From Flagellimonas myxillae (lineage in GTDB: Bacteria; Bacteroidota; Bacteroidia; Flavobacteriales; Flavobacteriaceae), in contig NZ_JAMFLY010000002.1 in NCBI RefSeq assembly GCF_023502235.1, positions 186,001 through 250,000 on the forward strand: 64,000 bases of DNA, written 5' to 3'. The stretch's first letter is position 1. Every line of letters starts with the position of its first letter. The notes below the pieces were generated by a model. That model was not told where the DNA came from. It did not search any database and saw nothing but the letters and a program-made list of their open reading frames with translations. A program made the position numbers and the translations under genes. Of this stretch, positions 44,073 through 54,090 are shown one piece after another.

Positions 44073-45653
44073 ATGGCAGGAGTAAAAGCCGCTGAAGTAT
44101 CAGCAATTTTGAAGGAACAATTATCAGGATTCGAGGCATCCGCTTCCTTAAACGAAGTAGGTACCGTTTTACAAGTAGGTGACGGTATTGCCCGTGTCTA
44201 CGGACTATCCAATGCTCAATATGGAGAGCTGGTGGAGTTCGATGGCGGAATGCAGGGAATCGTATTGAACCTGGAAGAGGACAACGTAGGTGTGGTATTG
44301 TTGGGTCCATCCAAAGAAATTTTGGAAGGCGCTACCGTTAAAAGGACACAGCGTATCGCATCGATCAACGTAGGTGAAGGAATTGTTGGTCGTGTTGTGG
44401 ATACCTTGGGTACCCCAATCGATGGTAAAGGACCTATCGCTGGAGACACTTACGAAATGCCATTGGAACGTAAAGCCCCTGGGGTTATTTACCGTCAGCC
44501 GGTAAACGAGCCATTGCAAACAGGAGTTAAGGCTATCGATGCCATGATTCCGATCGGTAGAGGACAGCGTGAGTTGGTGATCGGTGACCGTCAAACAGGT
44601 AAGACCACAGTTTGTATCGATACCATCTTGAACCAAAAAGAATTTTACGATGCCGGTGAGCCTGTTTATTGTATCTACGTTGCTGTAGGTCAAAAGGCTT
44701 CTACCGTAGCTGCCATTGCCAAGACCTTGGAAGACAAAGGAGCTTTGGCTTATACAACTATCGTAGCAGCTAACGCATCTGACCCTGCCCCAATGCAGGT
44801 ATATGCACCATTTGCCGGTGCTGCGATTGGAGAGTACTTCCGTGATACAGGACGCCCTGCATTGATTATCTATGATGATTTGTCAAAGCAAGCCGTTGCC
44901 TATCGTGAGGTTTCCCTTCTTTTGAGAAGACCTCCAGGACGTGAAGCATATCCTGGTGACGTTTTCTACTTACACTCAAGATTGTTGGAGCGTGCTGCAA
45001 AAGTAATTGCGGATGACGATATCGCGAAGAACATGAACGACTTGCCAGACGCACTTAGACCAATGGTAAAAGGAGGAGGTTCCTTGACCGCCCTTCCAAT
45101 TATCGAAACTCAGGCAGGTGACGTATCAGCATATATCCCAACCAACGTGATCTCCATTACGGATGGTCAGATTTTCTTGGAGCAGGATTTGTTCAACCAA
45201 GGCGTTAGACCAGCGATTAACGTGGGTATCTCTGTATCCCGTGTGGGTGGTTCAGCTCAGGTGAAGTCCATGAGAAAAGTAGCAGGTACCTTGAAACTTG
45301 ACCAAGCACAGTTTCGTGAATTGGAAGCTTTTGCCAAGTTTGGTTCCGATTTGGATGCTGCAACCTTGAACGTAATTGAAAAGGGTCGAAGAAACGTTGA
45401 GATTTTGAAACAGGCGCAAAATGACCCATTTACCGTAGAGGATCAAATTGCTATCATTTTTGCAGGTTCTAAAAACTTGTTGAAAGATGTTCCGGTTGAA
45501 AAAATCAAAGAATTTGAAACAGACTTCATTGAGTTTTTGAATGCCAAGCACAGAGGGGTGTTGGATACGCTTAAGGCCGGTAAATTAACAGATGAGGTTA
45601 CCGATACGCTAACTACTGTTTGTAAAGACTTGACAGGGAAGTATAGTGCGTAG
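44073..45653 (+). CDS. atpA: F0F1 ATP synthase subunit alpha
   Basis: 526 residues, full length. Walker A GDRQTGKT (171-178), the alpha-type [35 protein letters not shown] (Walker B region) and [20 protein letters not shown]. Non-catalytic nucleotide-binding subunit of the F1 head. No atpD or atpC follows; in Bacteroidota these lie in another operon, so absence here is expected. Confidence 0.98.
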   Translation: MAGVKAAEVSAILKEQLSGFEASASLNEVGTVLQVGDGIARVYGLSNAQYGELVEFDGGMQGIVLNLEEDNVGVVLLGPSKEILEGATVKRTQRIASINVGEGIVGRVVDTLGTPIDGKGPIAGDTYEMPLERKAPGVIYRQPVNEPLQTGVKAIDAMIPIGRGQRELVIGDRQTGKTTVCIDTILNQKEFYDAGEPVYCIYVAVGQKASTVAAIAKTLEDKGALAYTTIVAANASDPAPMQVYAPFAGAAIGEYFRDTGRPALIIYDDLSKQAVAYREVSLLLRRPPGREAYPGDVFYLHSRLLERAAKVIADDDIAKNMNDLPDALRPMVKGGGSLTALPIIETQAGDVSAYIPTNVISITDGQIFLEQDLFNQGVRPAINVGISVSRVGGSAQVKSMRKVAGTLKLDQAQFRELEAFAKFGSDLDAATLNVIEKGRRNVEILKQAQNDPFTVEDQIAIIFAGSKNLLKDVPVEKIKEFETDFIEFLNAKHRGVLDTLKAGKLTDEVTDTLTTVCKDLTGKYSA

Positions 45654-45723
45654 ATTTTAGTGTTGGGAAGTGGGATATGAGAAATCTCATTACTTAATAC
45701 GCAATACTCAATTCTAAATAAGA

Positions 45724-46584
45724 ATGGCAAACTTAAAGGAAATACGGAATAGGATAGCATCGGTCTCATCGACCATGCAGATTACCAGTGCCATGAAAAT
45801 GGTTTCTGCGGCCAAGTTGAAAAAGGCCCAGGATGCTATTACTGCAATGCGACCCTATGCCAATAAGCTAACCGAGTTGTTGCAAAGTTTGAGCGCTAGC
45901 CTGGATGGCGATGCGGGGAGTAAATTTGCAGATAATCGCCCAGTTAACAAGGTGTTGGTTGTTGCAATTACGTCCAATAGGGGTCTTTGTGGGGCCTTCA
46001 ATTCCAACATCATCAAACAGACCAACACGCTTATCAATGAAACTTATGCTGGAAAGCAAGTTGATGTAATCGCCATTGGCAAAAAAGGAAATGATATCCT
46101 AGGTAAAGCTGGGAATGTGATAGCAAATCACAGTCAAGTTTTTGATGACCTTACGTTCGATAACGTTGCTGCCATTGCCCAAGATTTGATGAACCACTTC
46201 ACGGAAGGGGATTATGATATGATAGAGTTGGTTTATAATAAGTTCAAGAATGCGGCCACCCAGATTGTATTGACCGAACAATTCTTGCCACTTGTTCCTA
46301 TGGAAGGAGATAATACTTCCACCGCGGATTACATTTTTGAGCCTTCAAAGCCAGAGATTGTAGAGCAATTGATTCCAAAATCTTTGAAAACGCAATTGTA
46401 TAAAGCAGTACGTGATTCATTTGCCAGTGAACATGGTGCACGTATGACTGCCATGCACAAGGCAACCGATAATGCGACGGAGCTTAGGGATCAACTGAAA
46501 TTGACATATAACAAGGCGAGACAAGCTGCAATTACCAACGAAATTCTTGAAATCGTTGGTGGTGCGGAAGCACTCAACAATTAG
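45724..46584 (+). CDS. atpG: F0F1 ATP synthase subunit gamma
   Basis: 286 residues. N-terminal LKEIRNRIASVSSTMQITSA and the C-terminal RMTAMHKATDNATELRDQL are the two coiled-coil ends that form the rotor shaft. ITSNRGLCGAFNSNI is the conserved central block. Last gene of the operon, followed by a terminator after 74 nt. Confidence 0.97.
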   Translation: MANLKEIRNRIASVSSTMQITSAMKMVSAAKLKKAQDAITAMRPYANKLTELLQSLSASLDGDAGSKFADNRPVNKVLVVAITSNRGLCGAFNSNIIKQTNTLINETYAGKQVDVIAIGKKGNDILGKAGNVIANHSQVFDDLTFDNVAAIAQDLMNHFTEGDYDMIELVYNKFKNAATQIVLTEQFLPLVPMEGDNTSTADYIFEPSKPEIVEQLIPKSLKTQLYKAVRDSFASEHGARMTAMHKATDNATELRDQLKLTYNKARQAAITNEILEIVGGAEALNN

Positions 46585-46657
46585 GCGGAACAAGGTGTGG
46601 CCAAATGCTTAAAAGCGCTGAGGCCTTGAATAACTAGGCTTAAGAAATACTTATAAT

Positions 46658-46688
46658 AAAAAGGCCGTTTCATTGAAGCGGCCTTTTT
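46658..46688. terminator. Two-way terminator between atpG and the sulfatase gene
   Basis: AAAAAGGCCGTTTC (46658-46671) pairs with GAAGCGGCCTTTTT (46675-46688) around a three-base loop, with T-runs on both strands. A textbook intrinsic terminator for both convergent genes. Confidence 0.9.
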
Positions 46689-46708
46689 TGTTTTACTATA
46701 TCGGGCAA

Positions 46709-48346
46709 TTAATGTGATTTTGCCATTCTGGATTCGTGCAAATCAATATAATGCTGGTTGAGTTCATCTGAATCTTTGTATTGAATGCGTAGCTCATCCA
46801 ACTTTTTCTTCAACTCGGTCACCACTTCGGAATAGGCCGGATCAGTATAAACATTGTTCATTTCCTGTGGGTCTTTTTTACGATCATAGAGTTCCCACTC
46901 GTCCACATCGTAATAGAAATGCGCCAGTTTATAATCTGTGGTAACAATCCCATAATGTCGCATCACCTGGTGTTCTGCTGGATATTCATAGTAATGGTAG
47001 TAGACTGCATCCCTCGTCCATTCCTCTTCATTTGAAGTCAAAAGAGGCATCAAACTCTCCCCTTGCATATCATCCGGAATCTCGATTTGCGCAGCCTCCA
47101 AAAAGGTTTGTGCAAAGTCCAAGTTTTGAACCATTTCCTCATTGGTGATTCCCGGCTTTATTTTGTTTGGCCAACGAATCAATAAGGGAGTTTTAAAGGA
47201 TTCATCATAAATAAATCGCTTATCAAACCAACCGTGTTCTCCCAGATAAAATCCTTGGTCTGAAGTATAAACCACCAAAGTATTTTCCGATAGCTCATTT
47301 TCATCCAAATAGTCCAGGACACGTCCCACATTATCATCCACAGAAGAAATGCAGGCCAAGTAATCTTGCATATAACGTTGGTATTTCCAAATCATCTTCT
47401 CTTCATCGGTCATGTTGGGCCAGTTCTCTTCAAAATCCTTGCTTATCGCATCCAAAAATGGCTGCAATTGGGCTTTTTGCTCATCAGTTGCGCGATTGTA
47501 TTGATTGTTGAAGGCATTGACCAAATCTGGCACTTCTGGGGTAATTTTACCCATTTTTGCAATAGTCTCGGGCCAGACTTTGGTGTCATAGGAATACTTC
47601 ATATGGGTCAACAGGTTCATTTCCGCTGTTTTTGCAGCAGAACCCCTATTACTGTAATCATCAAAAAGCGTTTCGGGAATCGGAAACTCCTTCCCATAGA
47701 ATTCCTTGAATTTTTCTGGAGTTGGCCACCAAGGTCTATGGGGAGCTTTATGCAAATACATCAGCATAAAAGGCTTATTGGGGTCTCGTTTTTTCTCCAA
47801 CCAGTTAAGGGTAATGTCGGTTGTGATATCCGTGGCATACCCTGTTATGGTGGTATCCCCATTTTGGGTAATAAAATCGGGGTTAATATATTGACCCTGA
47901 CCTGGAAGAATCATAAAGTCATCCACCCCTTTGGGGTTATTTCCAAAGTGGAGCTTACCAAACATGGCGGTTTGATAGCCTGCTTTTTGAAACAATTGTG
48001 GAAAGGTCACTTGAGTGGTGTCGAAAGGCATCAGGTTGTCCACTTTACCATTGATGTGGGTATGCTTGCCAGTTAAAATCGTGGCTCTGGATGGAGCGCA
48101 TATCGAGTTGGTAACACAGGCATTTGTAAATACAATTCCTTCCTTGCCTATTCGGTCAATATTGGGCGTTTGGATCAGATGATCGCTATAGGCACTAATC
48201 GCCTGATAGGCATGATCATCCGACATGATAAAGAGGATGTTCGGTTTAGCTTGGTTTTCTTTCGAAATTTCTTTTTTCTTATCACCACAAGAGTAGAAGA
48301 ATAAGCTTGAAAAGACAAGGGATAGTAGCTTTGAATATAGTTTCAT
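46709..48346 (-). CDS. Sulfatase lipoprotein (formylglycine type)
   Basis: 545 residues from the ATG at 48346; the in-frame start at 48382 would spoil the signal. Lipobox FFYSC with Cys20. Metal site FIMSDDHAY, and CAPSR at 83-87 in NSICAPSRATILTG, the sequence in which the Cys is turned to formylglycine, followed by the conserved GK. The C-terminal half includes MLYLHKAPHRPWWPT and TSDQGFYLGEHGWFDKR. Type I sulfatase acting outside the cytoplasm on sulfate esters, probably of algal or own polysaccharide. No susCD pair is near. The activating enzyme is not in the window. Confidence 0.95.
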   Translation of the reverse strand: MKLYSKLLSLVFSSLFFYSCGDKKKEISKENQAKPNILFIMSDDHAYQAISAYSDHLIQTPNIDRIGKEGIVFTNACVTNSICAPSRATILTGKHTHINGKVDNLMPFDTTQVTFPQLFQKAGYQTAMFGKLHFGNNPKGVDDFMILPGQGQYINPDFITQNGDTTITGYATDITTDITLNWLEKKRDPNKPFMLMYLHKAPHRPWWPTPEKFKEFYGKEFPIPETLFDDYSNRGSAAKTAEMNLLTHMKYSYDTKVWPETIAKMGKITPEVPDLVNAFNNQYNRATDEQKAQLQPFLDAISKDFEENWPNMTDEEKMIWKYQRYMQDYLACISSVDDNVGRVLDYLDENELSENTLVVYTSDQGFYLGEHGWFDKRFIYDESFKTPLLIRWPNKIKPGITNEEMVQNLDFAQTFLEAAQIEIPDDMQGESLMPLLTSNEEEWTRDAVYYHYYEYPAEHQVMRHYGIVTTDYKLAHFYYDVDEWELYDRKKDPQEMNNVYTDPAYSEVVTELKKKLDELRIQYKDSDELNQHYIDLHESRMAKSH

Positions 48347-48371
48347 GGAGTTGAGTTGTTTTAACAATCCA

Positions 48372-48400
48372 AAAAGGTACAAATTGTTCCGTTAAACCAA
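48372..48400 (-). promoter_or_regulatory. Promoter of the sulfatase gene
   Basis: On the minus strand TTG (48400-48398), 18 nt, TACCTTTT (48379-48372): seven of eight positions of the -7 consensus. Transcription would start near 48365, about 20 nt before the ATG. Confidence 0.45.
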
Positions 48401-48464
48401 TAACCAAAACGATTTACGTAACTTGTACGCGCCTAAGAAATGATATTATAACAAGGCGTTTCTC

Positions 48465-49934
48465 TTGAACCCACTTAAACGGCTTTTTAAACAGACTTTT
48501 ATCTATGGCCTGGCCACCGTTTTGCCCAGGGTGCTCTCCTTCTTCCTGCTGCCACTATACACCTCTATTTTTGAAGATGCCGCTGGCTATGGGCAATACA
48601 CCAACATATATGCCTGGATAGCCATCTTTAATGTGTTTTTGGCCTATGGCATGGAAACCGCGTTTTTCCGGTTTTTTCACAAAACAGAGGAAAAGCAAAA
48701 TGTGATTTCCACCTCCCTCATTTCTTTGATGGTCTCTTCTTTGCTGTTTTTGTTGGGGGCGTTGCTAGTGCGTGAAAACCTGGCTAATATCACGAACATC
48801 AATGTGGATTACATTAAGTATACCACCTACATTTTGGTCTTGGATGCGCTTGTCATCATTCCGTTTGCCTTGCTTAGGGCCAATGAGAAACCCATGAAAT
48901 ACGCGGTGCTAAAAACCGTAAATGTGGCCATTAATTTTGGATTTAATATTTTCTTCCTGTTGATCCTGCCAGGCTTGGCCGAGAAGAATCCCGAGGGGCT
49001 TTTCGGGAGTATGTATCAAGAAGGGCAGGAGATCAAATATATCTTCGTATCCAATATTATTGCCAGTGGGGTTACCCTGCTACTTTTACTGCCCACCTAT
49101 TTCAAAACCAAATACAGTTTCAATTTCAGCCTTTGGAAAGAGATGCTTAAATATGCCGGTCCAGTGATGGTGGCTGGCGTTGCTTTTACGATCAATGAAG
49201 TTTTTGACAAGATACTTTTGACGGAACTTTTACCCCCAGATATTGCGGAGATTGAAGTGGGCAAGTACGCCGCCTGTTATAAATTGGCCTTGTTTATGAC
49301 TCTTTTTGGAACGGCCTTTAGAATGGGGGTCGAGCCCTTTTTCTTTAGCCATGCCAATTCCGAAAAACCGCAGAAGACCTATGCGCAGATCACCAATTAT
49401 TTTGTGATTCTGGGGAGTGTTATTTTACTTACTGTGGTGGTTTTTGTGAACCCCTTGGGGAAACTTTTTCTAAGCAACGAAATTTACTGGGAAGCCTTGG
49501 ACATTATCCCGATTATTTTATTGGGCAGTTTCTGTCTTGGGATTTACCACAACCTTTCCGTTTGGTACAAGATTACCGACCAGACCAAGTTTGGCGCTTA
49601 TATTTCATCTATTGGGGCGCTCATTACACTTATCATCAATTTGGCGTTCATAGAAAAAATTGGATACATGGCCTCGGCCTTGGCCACCTTGGCCGCTTAT
49701 GGAAGCATGATGTTGCTTTCGTTCTATTTTGGAAGAAAGTATTATCCTGTTCCGTACAACATGAGAAAAATTGTTTTTTATCTATCTGTTTCCCTGATAT
49801 TTTCTGCCTTGTCGTTTTATGCTTTTAACCGAAATTTAATAGCAGGAGGCCTGTTACTTTTGTTATTTTTGACGTTAGTTTATAAAATGGAGGGAGATAA
49901 ACTAAAGACCATATTTCTAAAGCGTGAAAGTTAA
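48465..49934 (+). CDS. Polysaccharide flippase-like membrane protein
   Basis: 489 residues with about 14 membrane segments, MOP superfamily. Begins at a TTG ([20 protein letters not shown]) and has [20 protein letters not shown] near residues 20-39, the flippase N-terminal block. A second flippase-like protein distinct from the one in the EPS locus, in an operon with dut and envelope genes. It may move a cell-envelope lipid-linked sugar or peptidoglycan precursor; the substrate is not known. Overlaps dut by 11 nt. Confidence 0.82.
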   Translation: MNPLKRLFKQTFIYGLATVLPRVLSFFLLPLYTSIFEDAAGYGQYTNIYAWIAIFNVFLAYGMETAFFRFFHKTEEKQNVISTSLISLMVSSLLFLLGALLVRENLANITNINVDYIKYTTYILVLDALVIIPFALLRANEKPMKYAVLKTVNVAINFGFNIFFLLILPGLAEKNPEGLFGSMYQEGQEIKYIFVSNIIASGVTLLLLLPTYFKTKYSFNFSLWKEMLKYAGPVMVAGVAFTINEVFDKILLTELLPPDIAEIEVGKYAACYKLALFMTLFGTAFRMGVEPFFFSHANSEKPQKTYAQITNYFVILGSVILLTVVVFVNPLGKLFLSNEIYWEALDIIPIILLGSFCLGIYHNLSVWYKITDQTKFGAYISSIGALITLIINLAFIEKIGYMASALATLAAYGSMMLLSFYFGRKYYPVPYNMRKIVFYLSVSLIFSALSFYAFNRNLIAGGLLLLLFLTLVYKMEGDKLKTIFLKRES

Positions 49935-50358
49935 GATAATCAATACATCAGAACATGCATTGCCCCACTATGAGACCATGGCCTCTGCCGGAATGGATCT
50001 CAGGGCAAATCTGGGCGAACCCGTAACCTTGCAGCCCCTGGAAAGGGCCATTATCCCAACAGGATTGTTCCTAGAACTCCCAATTGGGTATGAGGCCCAA
50101 GTGCGCCCTAGGAGCGGTCTTGCGGCCAAAAAGGGCATTACTGTCCTGAATGCACCTGGAACAGTAGATGCTGACTATCGAGGAGAGGTCGGGGTTATTC
50201 TGGTCAATTTATCCAAGGATGATTTCGTTATAGAAAATGGAGAGCGGATTGCCCAAATGGTCATTGCCAAACACGAACGTGTGGATTGGAAACAAGTTGA
50301 AACCTTATCCACTACGGAAAGAGGTGCCGGCGGATTTGGGAGTACTGGAAAAAAATAG
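49924..50358 (+). CDS. dut: Deoxyuridine 5'-triphosphate nucleotidohydrolase
   Basis: 144 residues, GTG start. All five dUTPase motifs are present: [30 protein letters not shown] (with catalytic Asp), GERIAQMVI and [10 protein letters not shown]. Homotrimer that cleaves dUTP to dUMP and pyrophosphate, keeping uracil out of DNA and feeding thymidylate synthesis. Confidence 0.97.
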   Translation: MKVKIINTSEHALPHYETMASAGMDLRANLGEPVTLQPLERAIIPTGLFLELPIGYEAQVRPRSGLAAKKGITVLNAPGTVDADYRGEVGVILVNLSKDDFVIENGERIAQMVIAKHERVDWKQVETLSTTERGAGGFGSTGKK

Positions 50359-50361
50359 GAT

Positions 50362-51315
50362 ATGAAACTTAGGTTGTTCTTACTTCTTAATTTCTTCCTT
50401 GTTTTAGGAATGACGGCCCAAACCGATGAGGTTGAACAAGTGGCGGGCGAAGCTTGTCCTTGCATAGCTGAAATAGAGACCACCATAAAGGAAACAAAGA
50501 AGTTCAAACAAATTGAGGAGTGTATCTCTTCATCAATCCTTGCCATCCAATTAAAAAGTTCTTTTCTGGGAACCTTGGAAAAAACTGCGGATACCCTTAA
50601 TTCCCTTCCTAAAAGTGACCGGCCAGACTCGTTATTGGTGGAAGGGGGCGACATTACCATAGAAGCCGACAAAAACTACGATGAGATCGAGGAGTATTTG
50701 CTCAGAAATTGCGACGCCATGAAATTGTTGATGAGCTCTCGGGATTTGAAAAGTGAAAATTCGGTTTCAAACAGGAAAAGGGCCCAAGTGCTGTATGACA
50801 AAGGACAGGTTTTTTTCCAAAAAGGAAAGTTTAAAGATGCCATTCGAGAGTATAAAAAAGCCCTTAAAGTAGATGACAAGTTTGCATTTGCTTGGGACAT
50901 GTTGGGCTATAGCCACAGAAAACTCGGAGAATATGACGAAGCGATCAAATACTATCGAAAATCCCTTGAGGTGGACCCCAAGGGTAAAATGCCGCTTATC
51001 AATATAGCCTATGCCCAGGAGTTCAAGAAAGACTATAATGCAGCCATAGAAGCCATGGACCACTATATTGGGGTTTACCCCGACGAAGCGGAAGGGTATT
51101 ATGGACGGGGAAGATTATTTCATCTTCAAAAAGACTATAACAGGGGTCTTGACGATATGTTCCGGGCCTACCTGATGTACAAATCTGAGGGGTCGCCCTA
51201 CGCCCAAGATGCCGAACATAGCATTGGGCTCTTTTATAATGATATGAAGGAAGAAGGCAAGCTGGAGCTATTCAACGAAATTGCCAAAAAACACAATATT
51301 GAAATTAACGACTAA
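50362..51315 (+). CDS. TPR-repeat protein with signal peptide
   Basis: 317 residues. Signal peptide (LFLLLNFFLVLGMTAQ), then an N-terminal part with a CPC motif, then about four TPR units from residue 135 (AQVLYDKGQVFFQKGKFKDA, FAWDMLGYSHRKLGEYDEA and relatives). Scaffold for protein contacts, likely periplasmic. Immediately follows dut and abuts the nucleotidyltransferase gene. Confidence 0.85.
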   Translation: MKLRLFLLLNFFLVLGMTAQTDEVEQVAGEACPCIAEIETTIKETKKFKQIEECISSSILAIQLKSSFLGTLEKTADTLNSLPKSDRPDSLLVEGGDITIEADKNYDEIEEYLLRNCDAMKLLMSSRDLKSENSVSNRKRAQVLYDKGQVFFQKGKFKDAIREYKKALKVDDKFAFAWDMLGYSHRKLGEYDEAIKYYRKSLEVDPKGKMPLINIAYAQEFKKDYNAAIEAMDHYIGVYPDEAEGYYGRGRLFHLQKDYNRGLDDMFRAYLMYKSEGSPYAQDAEHSIGLFYNDMKEEGKLELFNEIAKKHNIEIND

Positions 51316-52332
51316 ATGAAAATTATTGTACCTATGGCGGGAAGAGGGTCCCGCTTACGACCACATACCCTAACCGTTCCAAAACCTTTAATCCCGGTTG
51401 CTGGAAAACCGATTGTACACCGATTGGTCGCTGATATTGCCAAAGTGTTGGGCGAGCAGATAGAGGAGGTGGCCTTTATTTTGGGAGACCCTGCTTTTTT
51501 TGGCGACGACGTGGTCAACAGTTTAATGCAGCTGGCCGAAGAGCTCGGGGCAAAGGGTTCTATTTATAGACAGGATGAACCCTTGGGAACTGGGCATGCC
51601 ATTATGAGTGCGAAAGAATCCTTGAGTGGTCCGGCCGTGATCGCTTATGCGGATACTTTGATCAGGGCCGATTTTCATTTGGACAAATCTGCCGACAGTG
51701 TTATTTGGGTGAAACAAGTAGATCATCCAGAGGCATTTGGGGTAGTGAATTTGAACGCCCAAAATGAAATTGTGGAACTCGTGGAAAAACCAAAGGAGTT
51801 TGTTTCCGATTTGGCGGTCATCGGCATCTATTATTTTAAGGATGTTGGTGTGCTCAAACAAGAACTTCAGTACGTATTGGATAATGATATTGTACATGGA
51901 GGCGAGTACCAAATCAATGATGGAATCAAACGAATGATGGAAAAAGGCATGAAGTTTGTGCCCGGAAAAGTGGATGAATGGATGGACTGCGGCAACAAGA
52001 ATGTGACTGTGGAGACCAACCAGCGCATGTTGGGCTTTTTGGAAAATGATGGCGAAAGCTTGATTTCCAATTCGGTTCAGCAGGAAAATGCGAATATCAT
52101 TGAGCCCTGTTTTATCGGGGAGAATGTAGTGATTAAGAATGCAACCATAGGACCTTATGTTTCGGTGGGTGCGGATACGGTTGTTGAGAATTCAACCATA
52201 AAAAACAGCTTGATCCAAAGCAATAGTAAAATTACCAACGCCAACCTCGACAATGCCATGATCGGGAACAATGTGGTTTTTGATGGTAACTTTGAGACCA
52301 TAAGCATTGGTGACTATTCGGTTTTGGTTTAG
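51316..52332 (+). CDS. Sugar-phosphate nucleotidyltransferase with hexapeptide tail
   Basis: 338 residues. VPMAGRGSRLRPHTLTVPKP is the nucleotide-binding signature, followed by GGEYQINDGIKRMMEKG and, from about residue 255, a left-handed beta-helix of hexapeptide repeats (IEPCFIGENVVIKNATIGPY). Forms NDP-sugars from sugar-1-phosphates (RfbA/GlmU-like, exact sugar not known). Starts at the base after the TPR gene's stop. Confidence 0.9.
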   Translation: MKIIVPMAGRGSRLRPHTLTVPKPLIPVAGKPIVHRLVADIAKVLGEQIEEVAFILGDPAFFGDDVVNSLMQLAEELGAKGSIYRQDEPLGTGHAIMSAKESLSGPAVIAYADTLIRADFHLDKSADSVIWVKQVDHPEAFGVVNLNAQNEIVELVEKPKEFVSDLAVIGIYYFKDVGVLKQELQYVLDNDIVHGGEYQINDGIKRMMEKGMKFVPGKVDEWMDCGNKNVTVETNQRMLGFLENDGESLISNSVQQENANIIEPCFIGENVVIKNATIGPYVSVGADTVVENSTIKNSLIQSNSKITNANLDNAMIGNNVVFDGNFETISIGDYSVLV

Positions 52333-52380
52333 CGCTAAAGGATATTTGCCTTCTAGTGAAGGTTTTTTGGAGAAGAAAAA

Positions 52381-53301
52381 ATGAAAAGGCTAACGGTATT
52401 ATGGATTATTACCGCCTTGTTGTTACTAGCAGGGTATCCATGTTATGCCCAAGATGAAGAGGAAAGTGCAGAGCTTTTTCTGGAGGAATACACGGACGAA
52501 TTCCAGGAACATTTTTTTGAGGCCCTAAAACAGAAGAGCATCCAAAACTACGATAGGGCCATAAACCTATTGCTTAGCTGTAAGCAATTGGACCCACAAA
52601 GCGATGTGGTAGATTATCAGCTTGCCAAGACCTACTTTTTGGACAAGCAATATATCCAAGCGCAGGAGTATGCCATAGAAGCCTTACATGCTAGGCCAAG
52701 TGATTTTTGGTACTTGGAGAGCTTGGTCAATATTATGGAGCAACAGGGCCGCCCAATGGAAACGATTAAGGCCCGTGTCCCCTTGGATAAAGTTGAATTG
52801 AAGGAAAATTTGGCATTGATCTATTTCAAGAAAACAAAATACAACAAAGCACTTCAAATATTGGAGTCCATGGGGGATTCCCAATTTGCGACTGAACTTG
52901 GATTAAAAATTCGGGATTCGCTGCAACAAAACAAAGCCAAATCCACAATTTCAAACCAACCCAAACAATCCCCGAAGGAAGACGACCCGGTGGCGCAATA
53001 TAGATCAAGGATGGAGGGGTTTTTGGAGAAATTGGATTATAATGCCTTGGAAAAAATGTCAGAAGAAGCTTTGGAAGCTTACCCCCTTCAAGCATATTTT
53101 CATTATGCCTATGGTGCGGCGCTCAATGGAAAATCCGAAACAGCCCGGGCCATCGAGGTGTTAGAAGGAGCTAGGGATTATTTGTTCGATGACAATGTGT
53201 TGGCCAACAAGATCTATAGGGAATTGGCCAAGGCGTATACCACAATTGGAAATCCGACCAAAGCAACAGAATATCTTAATAAAGTAAAACCTGGCTTGTA
53301 A
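52381..53301 (+). CDS. TPR-repeat protein
   Basis: 306 residues with a signal peptide (MKRLTVLWIITALLLLAGYP) and TPR-like helices throughout; acidic near the N-terminus. Likely a periplasmic scaffold. Its stop codon overlaps by one base the in-frame ATG that precedes the DUF4292 gene. Confidence 0.82.
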   Translation: MKRLTVLWIITALLLLAGYPCYAQDEEESAELFLEEYTDEFQEHFFEALKQKSIQNYDRAINLLLSCKQLDPQSDVVDYQLAKTYFLDKQYIQAQEYAIEALHARPSDFWYLESLVNIMEQQGRPMETIKARVPLDKVELKENLALIYFKKTKYNKALQILESMGDSQFATELGLKIRDSLQQNKAKSTISNQPKQSPKEDDPVAQYRSRMEGFLEKLDYNALEKMSEEALEAYPLQAYFHYAYGAALNGKSETARAIEVLEGARDYLFDDNVLANKIYRELAKAYTTIGNPTKATEYLNKVKPGL

Positions 53302-53321
53302 TGATTTTAGTTTTTGATACA

Positions 53322-54089
53322 ATGAAGAAGCTTACCACAATCCCGTTGCTTGCTTTGCTGCTACTTACCGGGTGTAAGTCGACGAGGTCAATTTCGGGCG
53401 GGGAAGTTGATTCCCGCTTGTCGGTCAGGCGAATTATTGACAACCATTATGCCAACCAACTAGACTTTACCACCATACGAGGGCGAGTTAAGGTGGATTA
53501 CGAAAATGGGAAAGCTTCTCAAGGGTTTACGGTAAACATTAGAATGCAAAAGGATAGTGTCATTTGGTTGAGCAGCTCCCCGATAGCTTTTGTCAAGGCC
53601 ATGATTACTCCAAGTAAAGTTTCCTTTTACAACAAACTGCAAAACGAATATTTTGACGGGGATTTTAGCTACTTAAGCGATCTACTGGGGACCGAACTTG
53701 ATTTTGAAAAGGTCCAAAACCTACTCTTGGGGTCTGCGGTTTTGGATTTGAGGGATGAAAAATACACCTCCACAATAAATGCAGGCAATTATCAGTTAAA
53801 ACCTAAGAAAGCCAGGGAATTGTTCAAGATTCTGTTTCAGTTGGAGCCTGGGAATTTTAAGATTCACTCCCAAGAAATATCCCAGCCTGAAGAAAACAGA
53901 TGGCTGACAGCCAAATATACCTATCAAGATATTTCAGGAAAGGTATTGCCGAACGAAATTCAAATTGTGGCTTTGGAAAAGGACGAGAACACAACAATCG
54001 ACCTAAATTTTAGAAATTTGGAATTGAACAGACCCCTGAATTTTCCCTATAAAATACCAAAGGGGTTTGATGAAATCATATTAAAGTAA
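53322..54089 (+). CDS. DUF4292 family lipoprotein
   Basis: 255 residues from the ATG at 53322 (the ATG at 53301 would add seven residues before the signal). Lipobox LLLLTGC. The mature part follows the DUF4292 pattern, with FTTIRGRVKVDYENG and MQKDSVIWLSSSPIAFVKAM, a fold like outer-membrane lipoprotein carriers (LolA/LolB-like). One nt separates it from the EnvC-like gene. Confidence 0.82.
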   Translation: MKKLTTIPLLALLLLTGCKSTRSISGGEVDSRLSVRRIIDNHYANQLDFTTIRGRVKVDYENGKASQGFTVNIRMQKDSVIWLSSSPIAFVKAMITPSKVSFYNKLQNEYFDGDFSYLSDLLGTELDFEKVQNLLLGSAVLDLRDEKYTSTINAGNYQLKPKKARELFKILFQLEPGNFKIHSQEISQPEENRWLTAKYTYQDISGKVLPNEIQIVALEKDENTTIDLNFRNLELNRPLNFPYKIPKGFDEIILK

Positions 54090-54090
54090 T

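Noticed and set aside
44073..46584. Loss of ATP synthase beta and epsilon genes
   Set aside because: In Bacteroidota atpD and atpC normally form a different operon, so absence here is not a loss.
47366..48076. 236-residue plus-strand frame opposite the sulfatase
   Set aside because: Antisense shadow of the sulfatase catalytic region; no recognisable family.
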